From Dioscorea cayenensis subsp. rotundata (lineage: Eukaryota > Streptophyta > Magnoliopsida > Dioscoreales > Dioscoreaceae), in the NCBI RefSeq assembly GCF_009730915.1, contig NC_052481.1:13654146-13718145 (forward strand): a stretch of 64,000 nt of DNA, written 5' to 3'. How positions within the stretch are numbered: position 1 is the first letter of the stretch; every line of letters starts with the position of its first letter. The notes beneath the pieces are model-generated. The model was not told where the DNA came from, made no database searches, and saw only the letters and a program-made list of their open reading frames with translations. The position numbers were made by a program, and so were the translations under genes. Shown piece by piece: positions 50,147 through 63,021 of the stretch.

Positions 50147-51522
50147 ATGGACAATATGGACAATATGGAAGAACTCAGACTATATTATTTTATGTTCATA
50201 TGTTATATTTTCCTACTGAATGTCATGATTGCCGCATATGCAATAAAGCAGACCACTATACAAAATAGTATGGTCCAACACGAGATTGATACGACATCTG
50301 TTAGGCGCCGCAAACAATATGAATACTTTCGTCGACTGGTATACGAAAGCGATATTCAGTGTATTGATAAACTACGCATGGATCGCCAATGTTTCCATAG
50401 TTTATGCCAATTGCTAACCATTACCGGTGGTTTGCGTGGTACAAGAAATGTTTTGGTTGAGGAGATGATCGCAATGTTTTTGAATATTGTGGCACACCAT
50501 GTCAAGAATAGGGTAATTAAGTTTGATTTCGTCCGATCTGCCGAAACAGTTAGTCGGCATTTCCATGCCGTTTTAAAGGCTATCACTCTTTATCATAAAG
50601 TGTTATTAAAGAAACCAGAACCTGTCCTCGAGGATTCAATTGATTTTCGGTGGAAATGGTTCAAGGTAATAATTCAAACCCACATGTTTTTAATGAAATA
50701 ATCATAGCAATGGTTAGTAAGTAATAACCTTTTTGTTCCCAGCGTAGAATTGCCTTGGAGCACTAGATGGAACACATATCAAAGTAAATGTGCCTAAAAG
50801 TCGATCGACCAAGATATAGAACAAGAAAATCGAAATCACCACTAATGTACTTTCATTGTTTGTAGCCAAGATATGCAATTCATATATGTCTTATACGGTT
50901 GGGAGGGCTCGGCGCATGATGGTCGAGTTCTTAGAGATGCGGTTACAAAACCTAATGGATTGAAGGTTCCAAATGGTAAATAAAATTTACTCTCATTACT
51001 TTTCTAATTTATTATTAATAACCAAATGGTTCCTTAAACCATTAGCTAATGACATGTACTCAATTGTATGTTAGGTTTTTACTATTTGGTTGATTCTGGC
51101 TATGCAAATTGCCCTGGATTTCTTGCACCTTTTCGAGGGCAACGTTATCATTTGAGTTCTTGGGCAGATGGACGTCAACCTCGCACGGCTCAAGAGTTTT
51201 TTAATATGAACATGCTAGTGCGAGAAATGTAATAGAGAGAACTTTTGGACTTCTAAAAATTCGATGGAAAATCCTTGCGAGTCCAAGCTTCTACAATATA
51301 GCAACTCAAAGGCGCATAATTAATGCATGTTGCTTATTACACAACTTCATTCGGAAAGAGATGGAAGAAGACCCTGCGGAATCTGAAATCGATAATTTAA
51401 TGTTAGGGGAAAACACAGAAGATGATGTTGACAACATCACAGCTGTTGATCCAACAGATGAATGGACCCAATTTAGGAATGACATGGCAGTGGACATGTT
51501 TAATACATGGCGATCAACTTGA
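50147..51522 (+). pseudogene. PIF/Harbinger transposase (DDE nuclease), frameshifted
   Basis: Exon 1 (50147-50665) reads through RRRKQYEYFRRLVYESDIQC, MDRQCFHSLCQLL and FLNIVAHHVKNRVIKFDFVR. After a short intron (acceptor at 50747) the DDE core starts NCLGALDGTHIKV (first Asp). A frame change and a stop near KSRSTKI follow. The next blocks are [20 protein letters not shown] (second Asp) and [19 protein letters not shown] second intron is followed by GFYYLVDSGYANCPGFLAPF and RGQRYHLSSWADGRQPR. A one-base deletion lies in the NMKHASARN region, then ARNVIERTFGLLKIRWKILA (catalytic Glu) and an end at WRST with stop 51522. All catalytic residues are present, but at least two frameshifts break the frame. 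Confidence 0.9.
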
Positions 51523-52069
51523 TTTTGATATTTAATATATATGTACTCAAAACTAAACTTGTGATGTGGTGATCTTTCTAGTAATTGATTTTCGATAATT
51601 ATTATCTATGTATGTGTAATTCCATGACTTTTCTATGTCGTGTTTGTGGTGTTTGTACTGATAATTTGTCTGTATGTATTGAAGAAGAAAGCAAAGGTTA
51701 ACTTGTCTGAATGTTATCTTCTGTGATTGAGTTAATGTTAACTTGACTGAATTTTCTTCTTAAAAGTCACATATTCTCAGGGCCTTGAAGCTTAAGCATT
51801 GTATAAATTAAATTTTCGTCTGAAGTCTTTTTAGATCAATGCCCTTAATTGTGATCAAATCTTGTGTATCTAGCTAATTTGGATATCATAGTCATGTTTA
51901 GTTAAAATTTTAAGATGATTATGTTTTAATATCCTCTTCAGTTTTTCCTGATGAGGAGAAGATGACATGAACAATGGGTATTGGGTTTTGTTCCCTAGTG
52001 TAAATATCAAAGTAAATTCAAAGGAGGTATAAATTTGAAATTTATTATTTGCATTTCACGTGTAAATTT

Positions 52070-52235
52070 GAAACCTTTTTGATGTTGTATTTTTTTCCTT
52101 GTATTTTTTTTTCTTTATAGATGTTGGTGAAACCTTTTTGATGTTGTATTTTTTTTCTTTTATAAATGTTGGTGAAACCTTTTTGATGTTGTATTTTTTT
52201 TCTTTTATAAATGTTGGTGAAACCTTTTTGTTGTT
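52070..52235 (+). repeat. Short tandem repeat near the Harbinger right end
   Basis: Four starts of GAAACCTTTTTGATGTTG-type wording at 52070, 52129, 52174 and 52219, with 45-base spacing in the last copies and GTATTTTTTTTCTTTTATAAATGTTGG between. Confidence 0.85.
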
Positions 52236-52817
52236 GGTTAAATTCATAATTTTTTTTTTAATTTGGAACATGCCATTTTTCTTGATGGCCTGCCATTTTT
52301 TTTTGTTGGATTTAGTAATTTATGCTTTGAGCATGAGCTAAAAGAAGATTTGTCCATCCTATCTATTACATATAAAATATTTAATTATATTAATAATTTC
52401 ATATGAGCAATAGTTGTGAAAATAAACGTGGTTAAAATGAAATAATAATTTTAAATATTCATAGATAACATTATAAAATAATTTAAACAATAATAATTAT
52501 GTGAAATAATTAATTATAATAATTAAAGTGGATAATGATAAAAATAAATTATTTTTTCTAAATAATTAATTAGCACAATTATAAGATATAAATATTTATT
52601 TATATGTAGTCAATTTATATATAAAATATTATTATTGTTTTGGTTGAGGGCATTAAAGTAATTTTACATTCAATTCTTTATACCACTTTCTCTATTCCCA
52701 ATATTTATTCCTTCCAACCAAACAACTTTTTCATTACCATTACCATTCCCATTACCATTACCATTCCAATTCCTATTCCCACTCTCATTCCCATTCCGTG
52801 ATCCAAACGGGGCCTTA

Positions 52818-55800
52818 GTGTCATATCTTAGAATTTTATGCATTTCACATTCCTTTAATTCAAATGTTATAGAAGAACAATGGCAATATTCTCATTTCTC
52901 TCCACATTTATTGGCTATGATCCTCCACAAGAAACCTATTTAAAAGAGAAGACCTTCATGTCTCCTACAAATTTACAGGGTCCTTGTGACCAATTGCAAC
53001 TATTAAAGAGGTCTTATAGGTCCTTATTTATAGTGCCTTAAGCTCTATTACTCACAACTATTATTATTACAACCTATTATTGTAGCTGAATAAGTGTAAT
53101 TTATCTTCATTAAGCTTTTAATCAAGGGGTAAAAATTTAGAAAAGGTAGAGAGGTTGCAAGATGAGAAAGAGAGCAAGAAGAGAGGCTTTAAATGATGAA
53201 GAAAGAGAATTTGCAAGGAGAGAAAAAAAATTAAAGGGAAGAAGATAAGGAGTGTTTTAAGGCCAAGGTGAGTGAGTTAAAGTTTATTGTTTTGTTTCAG
53301 AATGTTCTTAATATTATTGGTCATATAGGTTTTATGGGTTTCTTGTTTGAATTTTATTCTAGTTGTGAGAGCTTATTCAATTGATTGATTAGTAGATAGC
53401 AAAGAGAAGATGCTGATCATGTATAGAATTTATTAGAAAAGGCTAAGAAAAGATTGGTAAATTGTTTTTGGGGTTTAATAGCTTAGGTGATTTATACTTT
53501 AGTTTTAATAGGGAATTTTCTTCATTTGATGTTTCATGAATTCTATGACATAATAAGATTAATTTGTATAGAATCATCGATGGAAAAATGTTTGGATTCC
53601 ATGTGTAATATAGTTATAAACTTGCTTAAGCTATGGAAGCTTGTGAGATAGTTGAAATTGGTATTGTATAGTTTACAAGTTGAGAATGTCTTTATATGCT
53701 AATTTGGATGCAAGACTCTCGATGAAATACATCTAAGAATTGTAGCCTTGAAGCTAGACGAGTTGTGTTCTTTTCTTTTAAGATTTCAAAATATAGATTT
53801 GAGCAAATAATTTGGCAGTAAAAAGTTTGATGAGATGTGGCCAAGAATTAAGGTATAAGGATGGATTGAATGGTGTAGATAATTGAAAGTTAATTGCTCA
53901 ATGAAATGCCTTGAGGATTGAAAACAGGTGTTTAATGGTGATTGTGAGGATTGAAGGTGAATGTGATAAGAAGTTAGATGGTGATGATAGTTAGGTTGAG
54001 GATGATGCTAATAATGAGATGATAATGGTTTGATGATGCCTATATATACGAGGTGTATATTCATAGGTGTTGAATATATTAGCAAGCATGTTTCAATTAT
54101 GTGAGAGGAATTTGTATTTATGTAATTAAGTTGGGAAACAATCTTGCAAATGTGGTTTTCTGAGTGACTCCGAGGCATGTTGAAAATTTGAAAATGAGAT
54201 GTTAAGGGTACATGGATGGGGTAGAAAAACAATAAGTATGGATGTGTGGGATTTATGAATGGATTTATACCCATATTTGCATGTATAGGATTTTTGTGTG
54301 TGTTCATATGTTTGGGAAGAGATAAATGCATAACTGTTCATGCTTTGATCATACGGAATGGGTTGGACAAAGCTTGGTATGTATCGTTCTTGAATTGGAA
54401 TGCCTTAGTGTTTTATGCGTGAGTACTATTAGAGGTTTATTTGGTGATGTTGTATTGAATCTTGTAAGAATCTTGGATTGATCTTGATAATAAATGATTG
54501 AATTGGAGTTATTGAATTTTATGGTTTTGAATAGCATTCATTATGAGTGATTGTGTATGCTGGAATGCGTGAATATTCAAGTCCAAAGATAGCAGTGATC
54601 CTTGGATGGATCCTAAGAGTTGTTTATACACTTGGAGTAGTAGACATAGTTATGCATTAAGTTAAGCAACGTGTTGATGCTCATGTTTTGTACAAGGGAA
54701 TAATGGAGTTGATGGTTTTCTTGAGGAGGTAGGAATAAATAAGAAGATGGGTTTAGTTGTGCTTTTTGTAGATTTGTATAATTGTAGTTATGGCGTTGGC
54801 ATTGGTGGTAATGGCTACCATTGGAGTGAATGGTTAAAGTTCCAAGTAGATTCATGTAAGTAAAACCTAATTTAAAAGGGCTCTATTGCTTAGTTTCACA
54901 ATGTTTTATAAATTAAATTATGAGCCTTATCAGTACCAAACTTGCAATGTGTCTGTAATTTTTATTTTATGACTTGCATATTTTTTGTTCTCACTGCTTG
55001 TTTGATAATACTTTTATTACTTGTTTATAAAATTCATTTAACTTGTTTAAAATGATTCATAACCTGGTCAATAATGCTTTATAACTTACTTTACAATGTT
55101 ATCATTATTGCATAGTGTTTACATGACTTGGTGTCTAAAAGGTTATTAATTGCGATACTGAATATTCCAAATGAGAAACAATCAAATAAGAGTTTATCAT
55201 TTCCTTGAGTTGTTTATGAAATGTACTCCATTTTGTAAGAAATAATTTGGCCAACAAAAAAAAAATGTTTCTTAAAACATGGCATTTATTAAGCAATGAT
55301 TTGATAATTGACTAAGGTAGCAAACATGTTTTACAAGTGAATATCTTTTGAGAATAATGGTACGTCTTTTATTTGTGCATAAATATTATTGAAAATGTGA
55401 ATTTTGTCCTCTTATACATGTCACCCATGTTATGCAATGAATGTGATATTTAATATAATATTTTGATAGTGATGGTGGCAAGTTAAAGGCTCAACATACC
55501 ATAATAGGAGGTTTATCCATGGACGAACCTAGTGTGGAGCTTTGTAATTGACTAAAAATTATGTTATCCTTGTTGGGGTGGCGTGAAAAGACCCTAATGA
55601 GATAGAGGGGTATCTCCTTGAGTTACTGAGGTACTATGCCTCACCATGTGAATGCTCTTAGGGCAAAACCAAGATGGACTTAATTGAGTTTTTATTTTAA
55701 AATACAAAACAATGCCTTGCTGGATCCAAGTCTATACCACGACCAAGACTAGATTTAGGATAATTTTTTTTGTAGACCCAATAGCACAATTTTCAAAATG

Positions 55801-57001
55801 CAGCCATTGAGTTGCACTTTTTTTTTACCAAGTAAATTTTATAATTAAATATTGTTTGCTATGTTGTGTAAAAAAAACTATTTATTACATTTTATACTTG
55901 TGTTTTGAATAGTATGCTCATACTTGGAAATTATTTTTCTAATTATCCTTGGAATTATAGTTAATGTGTTCTAAAATGTTATTGAGCTCTATACTTGAGC
56001 TTACTTGATTATGCTCATTACCAAGTTTTGTCGATGGCTTGTGAAATGTATCTAATTTGAAGCATCTGATTTTTGATGCATTCTGATTTTTTCATTACTC
56101 GAATCTTTTTTAACTCTAAAATGTTGGCAAACCCCTTGTTGAGTAATTGTGTTATTCATCCACTTTTTTATATTTGTTTTCCAGAGAAATTTTGAAATAT
56201 TTATTAAAATAACAATAAGTAGGATACCAACTTGTCTTGCAGTATCTTAGAGTTAGATGAGCATGCATCTTGCCTACTCTAAGATAGTTAGGTGATTGTC
56301 ATGTTCTTAATTAGCAACCAGGTCGGAGCGAGCATTATTTGTATAAGTAATTGATGTTTGATGCTTGTCCCTAAGTTTTTAAAAATTTATCACAATAGCC
56401 AAGAGTTATTTTATTCATCAAAATAGTTACAGAGCCATCATGTTAAGTGTCCAATTAGCACAAAGTCTTATGCTGATTAGGTACTAAAAATTTCTTTTGG
56501 GTTTTCTTTTCAACCCAACATTTTTTTTTTCAAAAAACTATCAAAGTTTAATTTTTTTCAAACTTATTTGTGATTTGTTTTTAAAACAACTACTCGAAAT
56601 TGTTTATTAAATTTCTTTTTCCACACGTGATTATAATTAAAATTCATATACATAGACATAAAATTTTTTAAATCAAATTAGCTAATTATTATTTAATATT
56701 GGATAAAGACTATATCAATATTGGAAATGTAACTATTGCTTTTAAAATTACAAATTGAATAAATTTTTAAGAAAATATTGAGTTAAAAGGGAAAAAAAAA
56801 TAGTAGCCCCAAAAGAGATCTTTTGGTGCCTAGTCTAAATTTTGTGCTGATTAGGCTCTTGACAAATAGTTTTAGGGCTATTTGGATTAAAAACTAGAGT
56901 GAGGGCCTATGATTATGCTGCAGGTTTCCATATATTAAAAAAAAAAATGGTTTTTAGCGTACTTATAAAATATCACCCTATGATTTCAAATTCTATGATA
57001 T
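52818..57001. other. Large non-coding stretch, possibly a solo or broken LTR of a Ty3 chromovirus
   Basis: No protein domain was recognised over 4 kb. Several phrases resemble the long LTRs of Tekay/Del-type elements: a CCTTATTTATAGTGCC promoter-like word near 53020, a GAGAAAGAGAGCAAGAAGAGAGG tract near 53165, CATGGACGAACCTAGTGTGG near 55518, and TATATTTGTTTTCCAG near 56170. A partial palindrome (TATCTTAGAGTTAG and CTACTCTAAGATAG) lies near 56243-56290. The Harbinger element at 48365 could have inserted into the same unit, since 47880-48361 has a similar composition. This is a tentative reading; ends and target copies were not found. Confidence 0.3.
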
Positions 57002-57004
57002 TTA

Positions 57005-57240
57005 GAGTATGTTTGGTTCGGAAGTGTTCCACCGAAGTGGTGGAATCATGAAAATATAACTTTCGGTGGAAGTGAACTTTATTTTGAAGTGTGCAGTTCC
57101 TTGTGTTTGGTTGTAGGAGGAAGTGTCAAATCAGTGACCATTTCCAGTGTTTGGTTGGTGGAAGTCAAAAGCTAGAAATTGACACTTCCATAGTCCTAGT
57201 GTTTGGTTGGATGGAAGTGAGGTTATAGTCACCATTTCAG
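57005..57240. repeat. Left terminal and subterminal repeats of the second Harbinger
   Basis: TGTTTGGTTCGG, TGTTTGGTTGTAGG, TGTTTGGTTGGTGG and TGTTTGGTTGGATGG are spaced over about 210 bases, each followed within a few bases by GAAGTG or GAAGTC. The same words occur in inverse form at 63770-64000. Confidence 0.78.
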
Positions 57241-57346
57241 GTTGAAGGGTAAAATTACCCCCTTCTATTGTAAAGTGAGTATATTATAATGTTTTAAGAT
57301 TTTATTTTAAATAATTATATATACATATGTTATATTTGTGGCCAAC

Positions 57347-57394
<48 letters not shown>

Positions 57395-58469
57395 ATTTAT
57401 CAACTTTGTGATTGTTGAATTCATATATAGTTGTGTTGAATTATTTTTCAAAGTTATTTGATCCAAGTTGGCGCCAGTTAACTTGTTAATGCCACAGTAA
57501 AAAATTAACATACATATGTTACGTGATCCCTCCAATGATATGTACATATACATATTATTGTCTTTGTGATTGTTGGAATTATACTTATAGACTAATAATT
57601 CATCAAATTTACTTAATGCTAACAAGTGCTTATTAACTTGTTAATTGCCACAATTAAAAAAAATTAAAAAACAGTTTGTACCATAAAGACCATAAAACCT
57701 TCAAACCATGATTACAATTTACTTTATTTCCCTGCTAATGAGTCAACCAGAAGATCACTCCAATTGTAATGCTTTCAAAAATAAATAAATAAATAAGATG
57801 TTTTTTCTTGAAATATGTAATCCTAAAATATAAAATCATAGCCAATCCAAGAGTAATGTTGGTCCTGCTCAAAAATTAAAAGCAAGCTCTAGACAATGCA
57901 AATAATTAAAAAAAAATACAAAAAATAAAGGAGAATCCAGACAATAATGTGATTTTATTACAAATTCAATCAAATGTCGTGCAACTGTTAAAAGCAACAT
58001 TATAGTATAACTGTAAATCACATAAAAAAACTATTATATTAAAGGAATGATAGATATGCAGATACCATATATTTCTTTATTTCCCCACATAACGCAGCGT
58101 ACAATCCAACTGTGGCCTATACTTCATCAACTAAATATAACTGAATGCACCAACCAAAGTGCAACCAACAAGATTAAGAAACAAAGCACACTACAAAATT
58201 GGCAAGAAATGAGACAACTAAAATTTGAGTGAAGTAAAAAAATTACACTTGAATAAAAATGGACAACAATTAATAGCATAATACCTCGGCCAAAAATAAT
58301 AAGCACCAACTGTAGATTTGTGGCTAACTTGTACGCAAAGAAGACCACCTTTTATGACTCAGATGACAAGAGTAGTATTAAAGCACCTTCATTGGTATTT
58401 AAAGGTCCCATATTTTTTTACCATTGCTCACTTGCAGTAAAAAACGATGCATACAAAGCAAGCACACCA

Positions 58470-58498
58470 ATAAACACACACACACACACACACACAAA
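58470..58498 (+). repeat. (AC)n microsatellite
   Basis: AAACACACACACACACACAC-type run inside the second Harbinger element. Confidence 0.9.
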
Positions 58499-59397
58499 AG
58501 CGGGTTGTAATAGTGGCATTCTCCTAACTGCCTCGCCACGCTTGTAGACCATCAGAGGGAGAAAAAAACCAATTACCCAAATGCCAGAAAAACTAAGTGG
58601 AAAGAATATATAATGAGGAAATAATTAGAACATACAAGCAACACACACACAAGGATCGTACATAATCAGAATGCATAATTAGAATATGTGGCCAACACAT
58701 GTTAAAGAATTCATATTTGGGCATGAATTTTGCATCCATAACCAGAATATAACAAAAGAAAACATTCAAAATCAATGAAACAAAAAAGTGAACACAACAA
58801 ACATTTTGCTTGAAAAACATGATTTTTGAAAGCATACTAGACATGAAAACATTAAGGAAACCCATAATATAAATTTTCCAAAAAAAAATGGTATGCAATA
58901 TGGCTGCAATAGAAAGATAGCTATTGGCCCTCATATTGCCTTGCCAGTGCACCTATTTGCCTCGAGCCGATACCATTGGACCATACCTCAGTGCTTTTCT
59001 GTCACATATTTATTGTACTCATCATCACCATTCCATCCCACTTGAGAATAACCAAGAAACTATTTGAGATGCATATTAGTTAATGATGCACACAACCACA
59101 AACCAAGTAATACACAAGAAAGTAACTAATACCACATACATGCTAGATAAGATAGCAAGTTTAAAGATGCAACATGCTGGAAAATGCAAATGCAACATAA
59201 TTTAGATGCAGATAGAGTGTCATGCAAGTCCACACAATGTTCAACATGGCACTATAGAGTAATGCATGACATGGAAGAATGCATGATGCGAAACATGACA
59301 AAAGAAAAGCATGATAGTAATAGCATCATTAAATCTAGCATCACCACCAATTTTCCAGTAGTAAGCATCCTCAGTAGTTCACTCCATCTGGGAAAGG

Positions 59398-60366
59398 AAC
59401 TTGTGAATCCAAAGACGTCTCAGGTCCATTTCTTTCAAGATGAACCCCCGGGCTTCACTCTCACGTAGATGCAGATAATCAAACACTTCAACAAGCTCAG
59501 TCTTATCGAATCCCTCCACTTTTATCATCTTAAGATACAAGATTTCCATCCAATATGTTGGGTTTTTTTTATTGTAGCTACCATTTCATCAATAATAGTT
59601 ATGAGATCACCCATTGTCGAGGGGTTTTTAGGCACTTTGCTCGATCGTTTGGGCCATTTCATCAATCTGCATTGACGATGTCACCGGTCTGCAAATAATT
59701 GGAGGGGTAGGATCAATGTCAACATCATCCATCCCTAATATTCACAGCTTAGGCTGACTCAACATTGTCGTTGTTGTTGTTGTTCTCGTTTTGATATCTC
59801 TTCCTAAATTTTGAGAATAGAGAAGTCACGTAGAACCCCGTCGCACTTTCTATCCCACAAATTATCTTCACGCCCTCGTAGTTCTCTATTGGTTTATTAA
59901 TGAAAAGCCTTTCAGCTGGGTGTGCCTGCGACTCAACAAAAATTAGACAATGTCACATATCCATTACGCATGTATCAATTAATTAAATATTACAGATTAC
60001 CTTAATGTATGTCAGTGCTACAATTGGATCAAGAATGATCATTTTTGTTGTATCATCCCAGCCTGCACCACTAAGTTCTTTTACCTTTTTAATTTCAACA
60101 TAGCGTGCCTTACTGGTTCTGTAGTGGTTCTCCATGTTTTTGGGGTTGAAATTTGTTTTGAATCTAGTATTGACAACTACTACAGCGAAAACAACTGTAG
60201 CTCGTTTAAATGACTTGTCACATTTGAAGCCATTTATCGCTTGGTCCACAAGTAATGGAATAAGGAAATTGTCATATTCTAGCTTCCATGTCTTGTTTGG
60301 GTTGCCACGCTTGTTTCCAGCAAGCTTTGAACAAGCAACATCACTCACGCGATCATGACCCTCCAT
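59398..60366 (-). pseudogene. Harbinger ORF1: Myb/SANT-like DNA-binding protein, C-terminal part broken
   Basis: An intact-looking part is 60366-60001 joined to 59925-59749 (180 residues). It starts MEGHDRVSDV and holds the Myb/SANT-like domain (TWKLEYDNFLIPLLVDQA, FNPKNMENHYRTSKARYVEI, LSGAGWDDTTKMI). Exon 2 reads AHPAERLFINKPIENYEGVK. This domain helps Harbinger transposases bind DNA. After the stop at 59749 the normal C-terminal half continues in decayed form: DDVDIDPTPP, SSMQIDEMAQTIERSA, and the final GFDKTELVEVFDYLHL and LKEMDLRRLWIHKF. The first half could still be expressed, but the full protein cannot. Confidence 0.82.
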
Positions 60367-60539
60367 TTTTCTAAGAATTCCAATGAAGGAATAAATTAGA
60401 CAATTCAAAAGTTATCAAATTTAAAATATAAAGCTGTAGGTTCATACATTAAAAAAAGGAAATATGTGAACAAAAATAAACAACATAGCCATCACATATC
60501 TCAAGTAAAAAAACATCTCATGCAATATTCACACAAAAC

Positions 60540-61838
60540 CACTATAAAGAATCCACATATCATTCGCTATTCTATCCCTTAGCTCCACCCCATTGCATAT
60601 TTTCCTAGCGTTGTTCCCATTGCAATTGACCTCGTTGATACCAATTATTCTTGCCATGTGCTTCCTTCATTTAATATCTTATCATTCAGGTCAACACCTG
60701 CTACATAGTTATGGACAATGCAACAAGAAAGCACTAACCTTACCTAAGTCTTGAAAGGGAAAAAAGGGGTTAGAATCTTGAATCTATTCTTTAGTACAAC
60801 AAACACTCACTCAACCTATGATCTCAACATGGAGTGCCTAAGATTGAAAAGTTCCTTTGGGTTTATTGGAGGCTTTCCACTATGTTCCTTTAAGTGGTAT
60901 CTAACACCTCGATATGGTGTTATGAATCCATTCATAGTTGTATATTCGATTTCTACCATGTATTATTTTTCTACAACAAAGGACAATGTTCAATTAGGGT
61001 TCTTATAATGTTAAATAATAGCTAAAATTTATTTTTTCCCACCTTCTATTATTTTGAGTCCTTCGGGTTGTGGTCGTGATGTTGCATCTCTTAAGACAGT
61101 AAAGTCATTTGCCGATCCTTCCCAACCCGCTAGAACATAGGTAACTTTAAATAGAGGTTTACCACTGCGAGTACGTTTTGGGTTAGATCTTTCCGACCAT
61201 GAAGCTGTGGTAATTCATGCAGAGGTACATAAGCATCGATGTGCGTCCTATCCAATAACCCTATATAATCCTACATGCGAAATGGAAATAAAGGAAATAC
61301 CATTGAGTGTTGTATGAAACTTATTAGGATTCATGATTTGTTGGACAAAAGCTTACTTTCAAAAAAGGGTAAAAATTTGGGTTACACTCAATTTTAGCAT
61401 GACAGGTGCTGCTAGGGGTGCACATAGTCATCGCGAATAGCACATATAGCACGAAGGATGTTGTTAAATTACTGGCTAATAGTTTCCCCAGAGCAAAGAA
61501 ACTCAACACTCATGGTCTAGTTCTTAATGTTGTGACCAATTATATGCAAGAATATTACCAATTGTTCTTCTACAGATATGTGTATGTAGTCTATAAGAAG
61601 ATTCTTGTCACCCATGATGGATGCGAGATGCATAAAAGGCCCTACAACCCCTACGTAAATCCTAAGGTAGCTGACATAGTAGTGTCCACCACTCCTTAAA
61701 ATGCATTCCATATGTTTTCCCCTATTTGCGTCTCAAAATATGAAGGGTTTCCTCAAGTAAATAGGCAACAATAATGGCAGTTGTTGTGAAGGCTGCTACC
61801 AAAGGCCTCGCACGATCATTTAGTGCCCAAGAATCCAT
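60540..61838 (-). pseudogene. Harbinger transposase of the second element, broken
   Basis: It starts MDSWALNDRARPLVAAFTTT at 61838. Next come EEQLVIFLHIIGHNIKN, a stop, MSVEFLCSGETISQ, ILRAICAIRDDYV, then YIGLLDRTHIDAYVPLHELP (first Asp). A frame change follows before TYVLAGWEGSANDFTVLRDA (second Asp). Near 60920 it reads GFITPYRGVRYHLKEHSGKP and KELFNLRHSM. The catalytic Glu region (R-V-E--F) appears as a stop then VE-VFVVLKNRFKIL. It ends HNYVAGVDLNDKIL, then LRDRIANDMW near 60550. Many stops make it inactive. It is clearly a different lineage from the transposase at 50147. Confidence 0.85.
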
Positions 61839-62170
61839 CTACATAATGGATGAGTAAGTTATGGTCGTGAATATGCCTTTCGCGTAATTGAATTTATTGC
61901 AAGCAATGTAATTATGTGTACCAAAGGCTTTATATAGCATGACATGTCATATCATGTGACATATATGAAAAGCAAGATGAAAACAAAAATAACAACAAGA
62001 TATAAGATGCAAGTTAGGGAATTTGTAAAAAAGAAACAAAGAAACACATAAATAAGTAAGAAATAGCTAACAAAAAAAAGGAGTATAAATAATTAAAAAC
62101 AAAAGGTAGCATGCAACTTAAGGAAAAATTATAATAAAGAAAAAAACTAACGTTAACAAGGTAAAAAAAT

Positions 62171-62176
<6 letters not shown>

Positions 62177-62222
<46 letters not shown>
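62177..62222 (+). repeat. (TAA)n microsatellite
   Basis: A pure TAA/ATA run of about 45 bases within the second Harbinger element. Confidence 0.95.
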
Positions 62223-62223
<1 letters not shown>

Positions 62224-62349
62224 CCATGGAAACAACAATTAAAATGTGGAAAACAACACCACATCACAAACTAAGGAAATGCAATCAGAATAGTATTCTA
62301 GATGAGCTGAACTCATGTTACCAAGGTGTTCAACAATATATATATATAT

Positions 62350-62720
62350 ATATATCATCTTGGGTGTTATTCCTATAACATGCACTTTGTTTCTCTTATT
62401 CCTAATGGCTGCAGTCATAATTCTCTATTATAAAATAAGGAAAGTCCAAATCCATGAAGCGTGTGTATGGTTTTTGGAGGCACAATTTCCTTGATATGGA
62501 ACCTCATTGGAAAAGAAGCATACAATAAAATTATTGAGGCAATTGAAAATTTCGATGAAAAATATTACATTGGTGCTGGTGCTTATGGTATTGTCTACAA
62601 AGAAAAAATATCATCTGGGGAGACATTTGCTATCAAGAAAATTCAGAAAATAGAATATCAGATAGACAAGTGAGCTTTCAAAAATGTAATACAAGCAATT
62701 CTTAGGTTCAGCCTTTTCAG
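62350..62720 (+). pseudogene. Captured LRR receptor-kinase fragment (transmembrane to kinase subdomain II)
   Basis: In one frame 62365-62500 reads GVIPITCTLFLLFLMAAVII then LYYKIRKVQIHEA, a transmembrane helix and basic stop-transfer segment. A shifted frame from 62461 reads FGGTISLIWNLIGKEAYNKI, IEAIENFDEKYYIGAGAYGI, VYKEKISSGETFAIKKIQK. This includes the glycine-rich loop GAGAYGIVYK and the ATP-anchoring lysine in AIKK. A stop follows at 62671-62673, then AFKNVIQAIL. The order matches MDIS1-interacting/LRR XII-like receptor kinases. No kinase catalytic loop is present, so it is non-functional. It lies between the transposase start and the right terminus, on the opposite strand. Confidence 0.8.
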
Positions 62721-62940
62721 TGGATTGTAGAAACAAAATAGATAATATTACCAACTATCGCTTTGCTATTTGAAAAAGAAAAGACTTAAAACAAGAATTA
62801 GATCAAACTATAGCAACAATGATAGCACCATAGTGACTAGCCAAAAATAAAGAATAAAAGACAGGATATAACAAACCAAAGCAAGAACTTCATAGTGTGT
62901 CCATTAAACATAAAGCAAACATAATGGATTAGAGCATATA

Positions 62941-62943
62941 ACC

Positions 62944-63021
<78 letters not shown>

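Larger units (their letters stand above)
48365..52814 (+). mobile_element. PIF/Harbinger element with a broken transposase
   Basis: The left end is CAGCCCATTTGGATGAGGGC; the right end is the complement of GGCCCCGTTTGGATCACGG. TTA target copies lie at 48362-48364 and 52815-52817, as usual for this superfamily. The right subterminal zone has the CATTCCCATTACCATT-type repeats common in these elements. One transposase gene lies at 50147-51522. The second gene expected of autonomous Harbinger elements (a Myb/SANT protein) was not found. Tandem repeats fill 49300-50090. Length is 4450 bases. Confidence 0.9.

Noticed and set aside
54008-54855. Group of minus-strand frames of 60-107 codons
   Set aside because: Low-complexity residue use and no conserved blocks; the region looks like LTR or other non-coding sequence.
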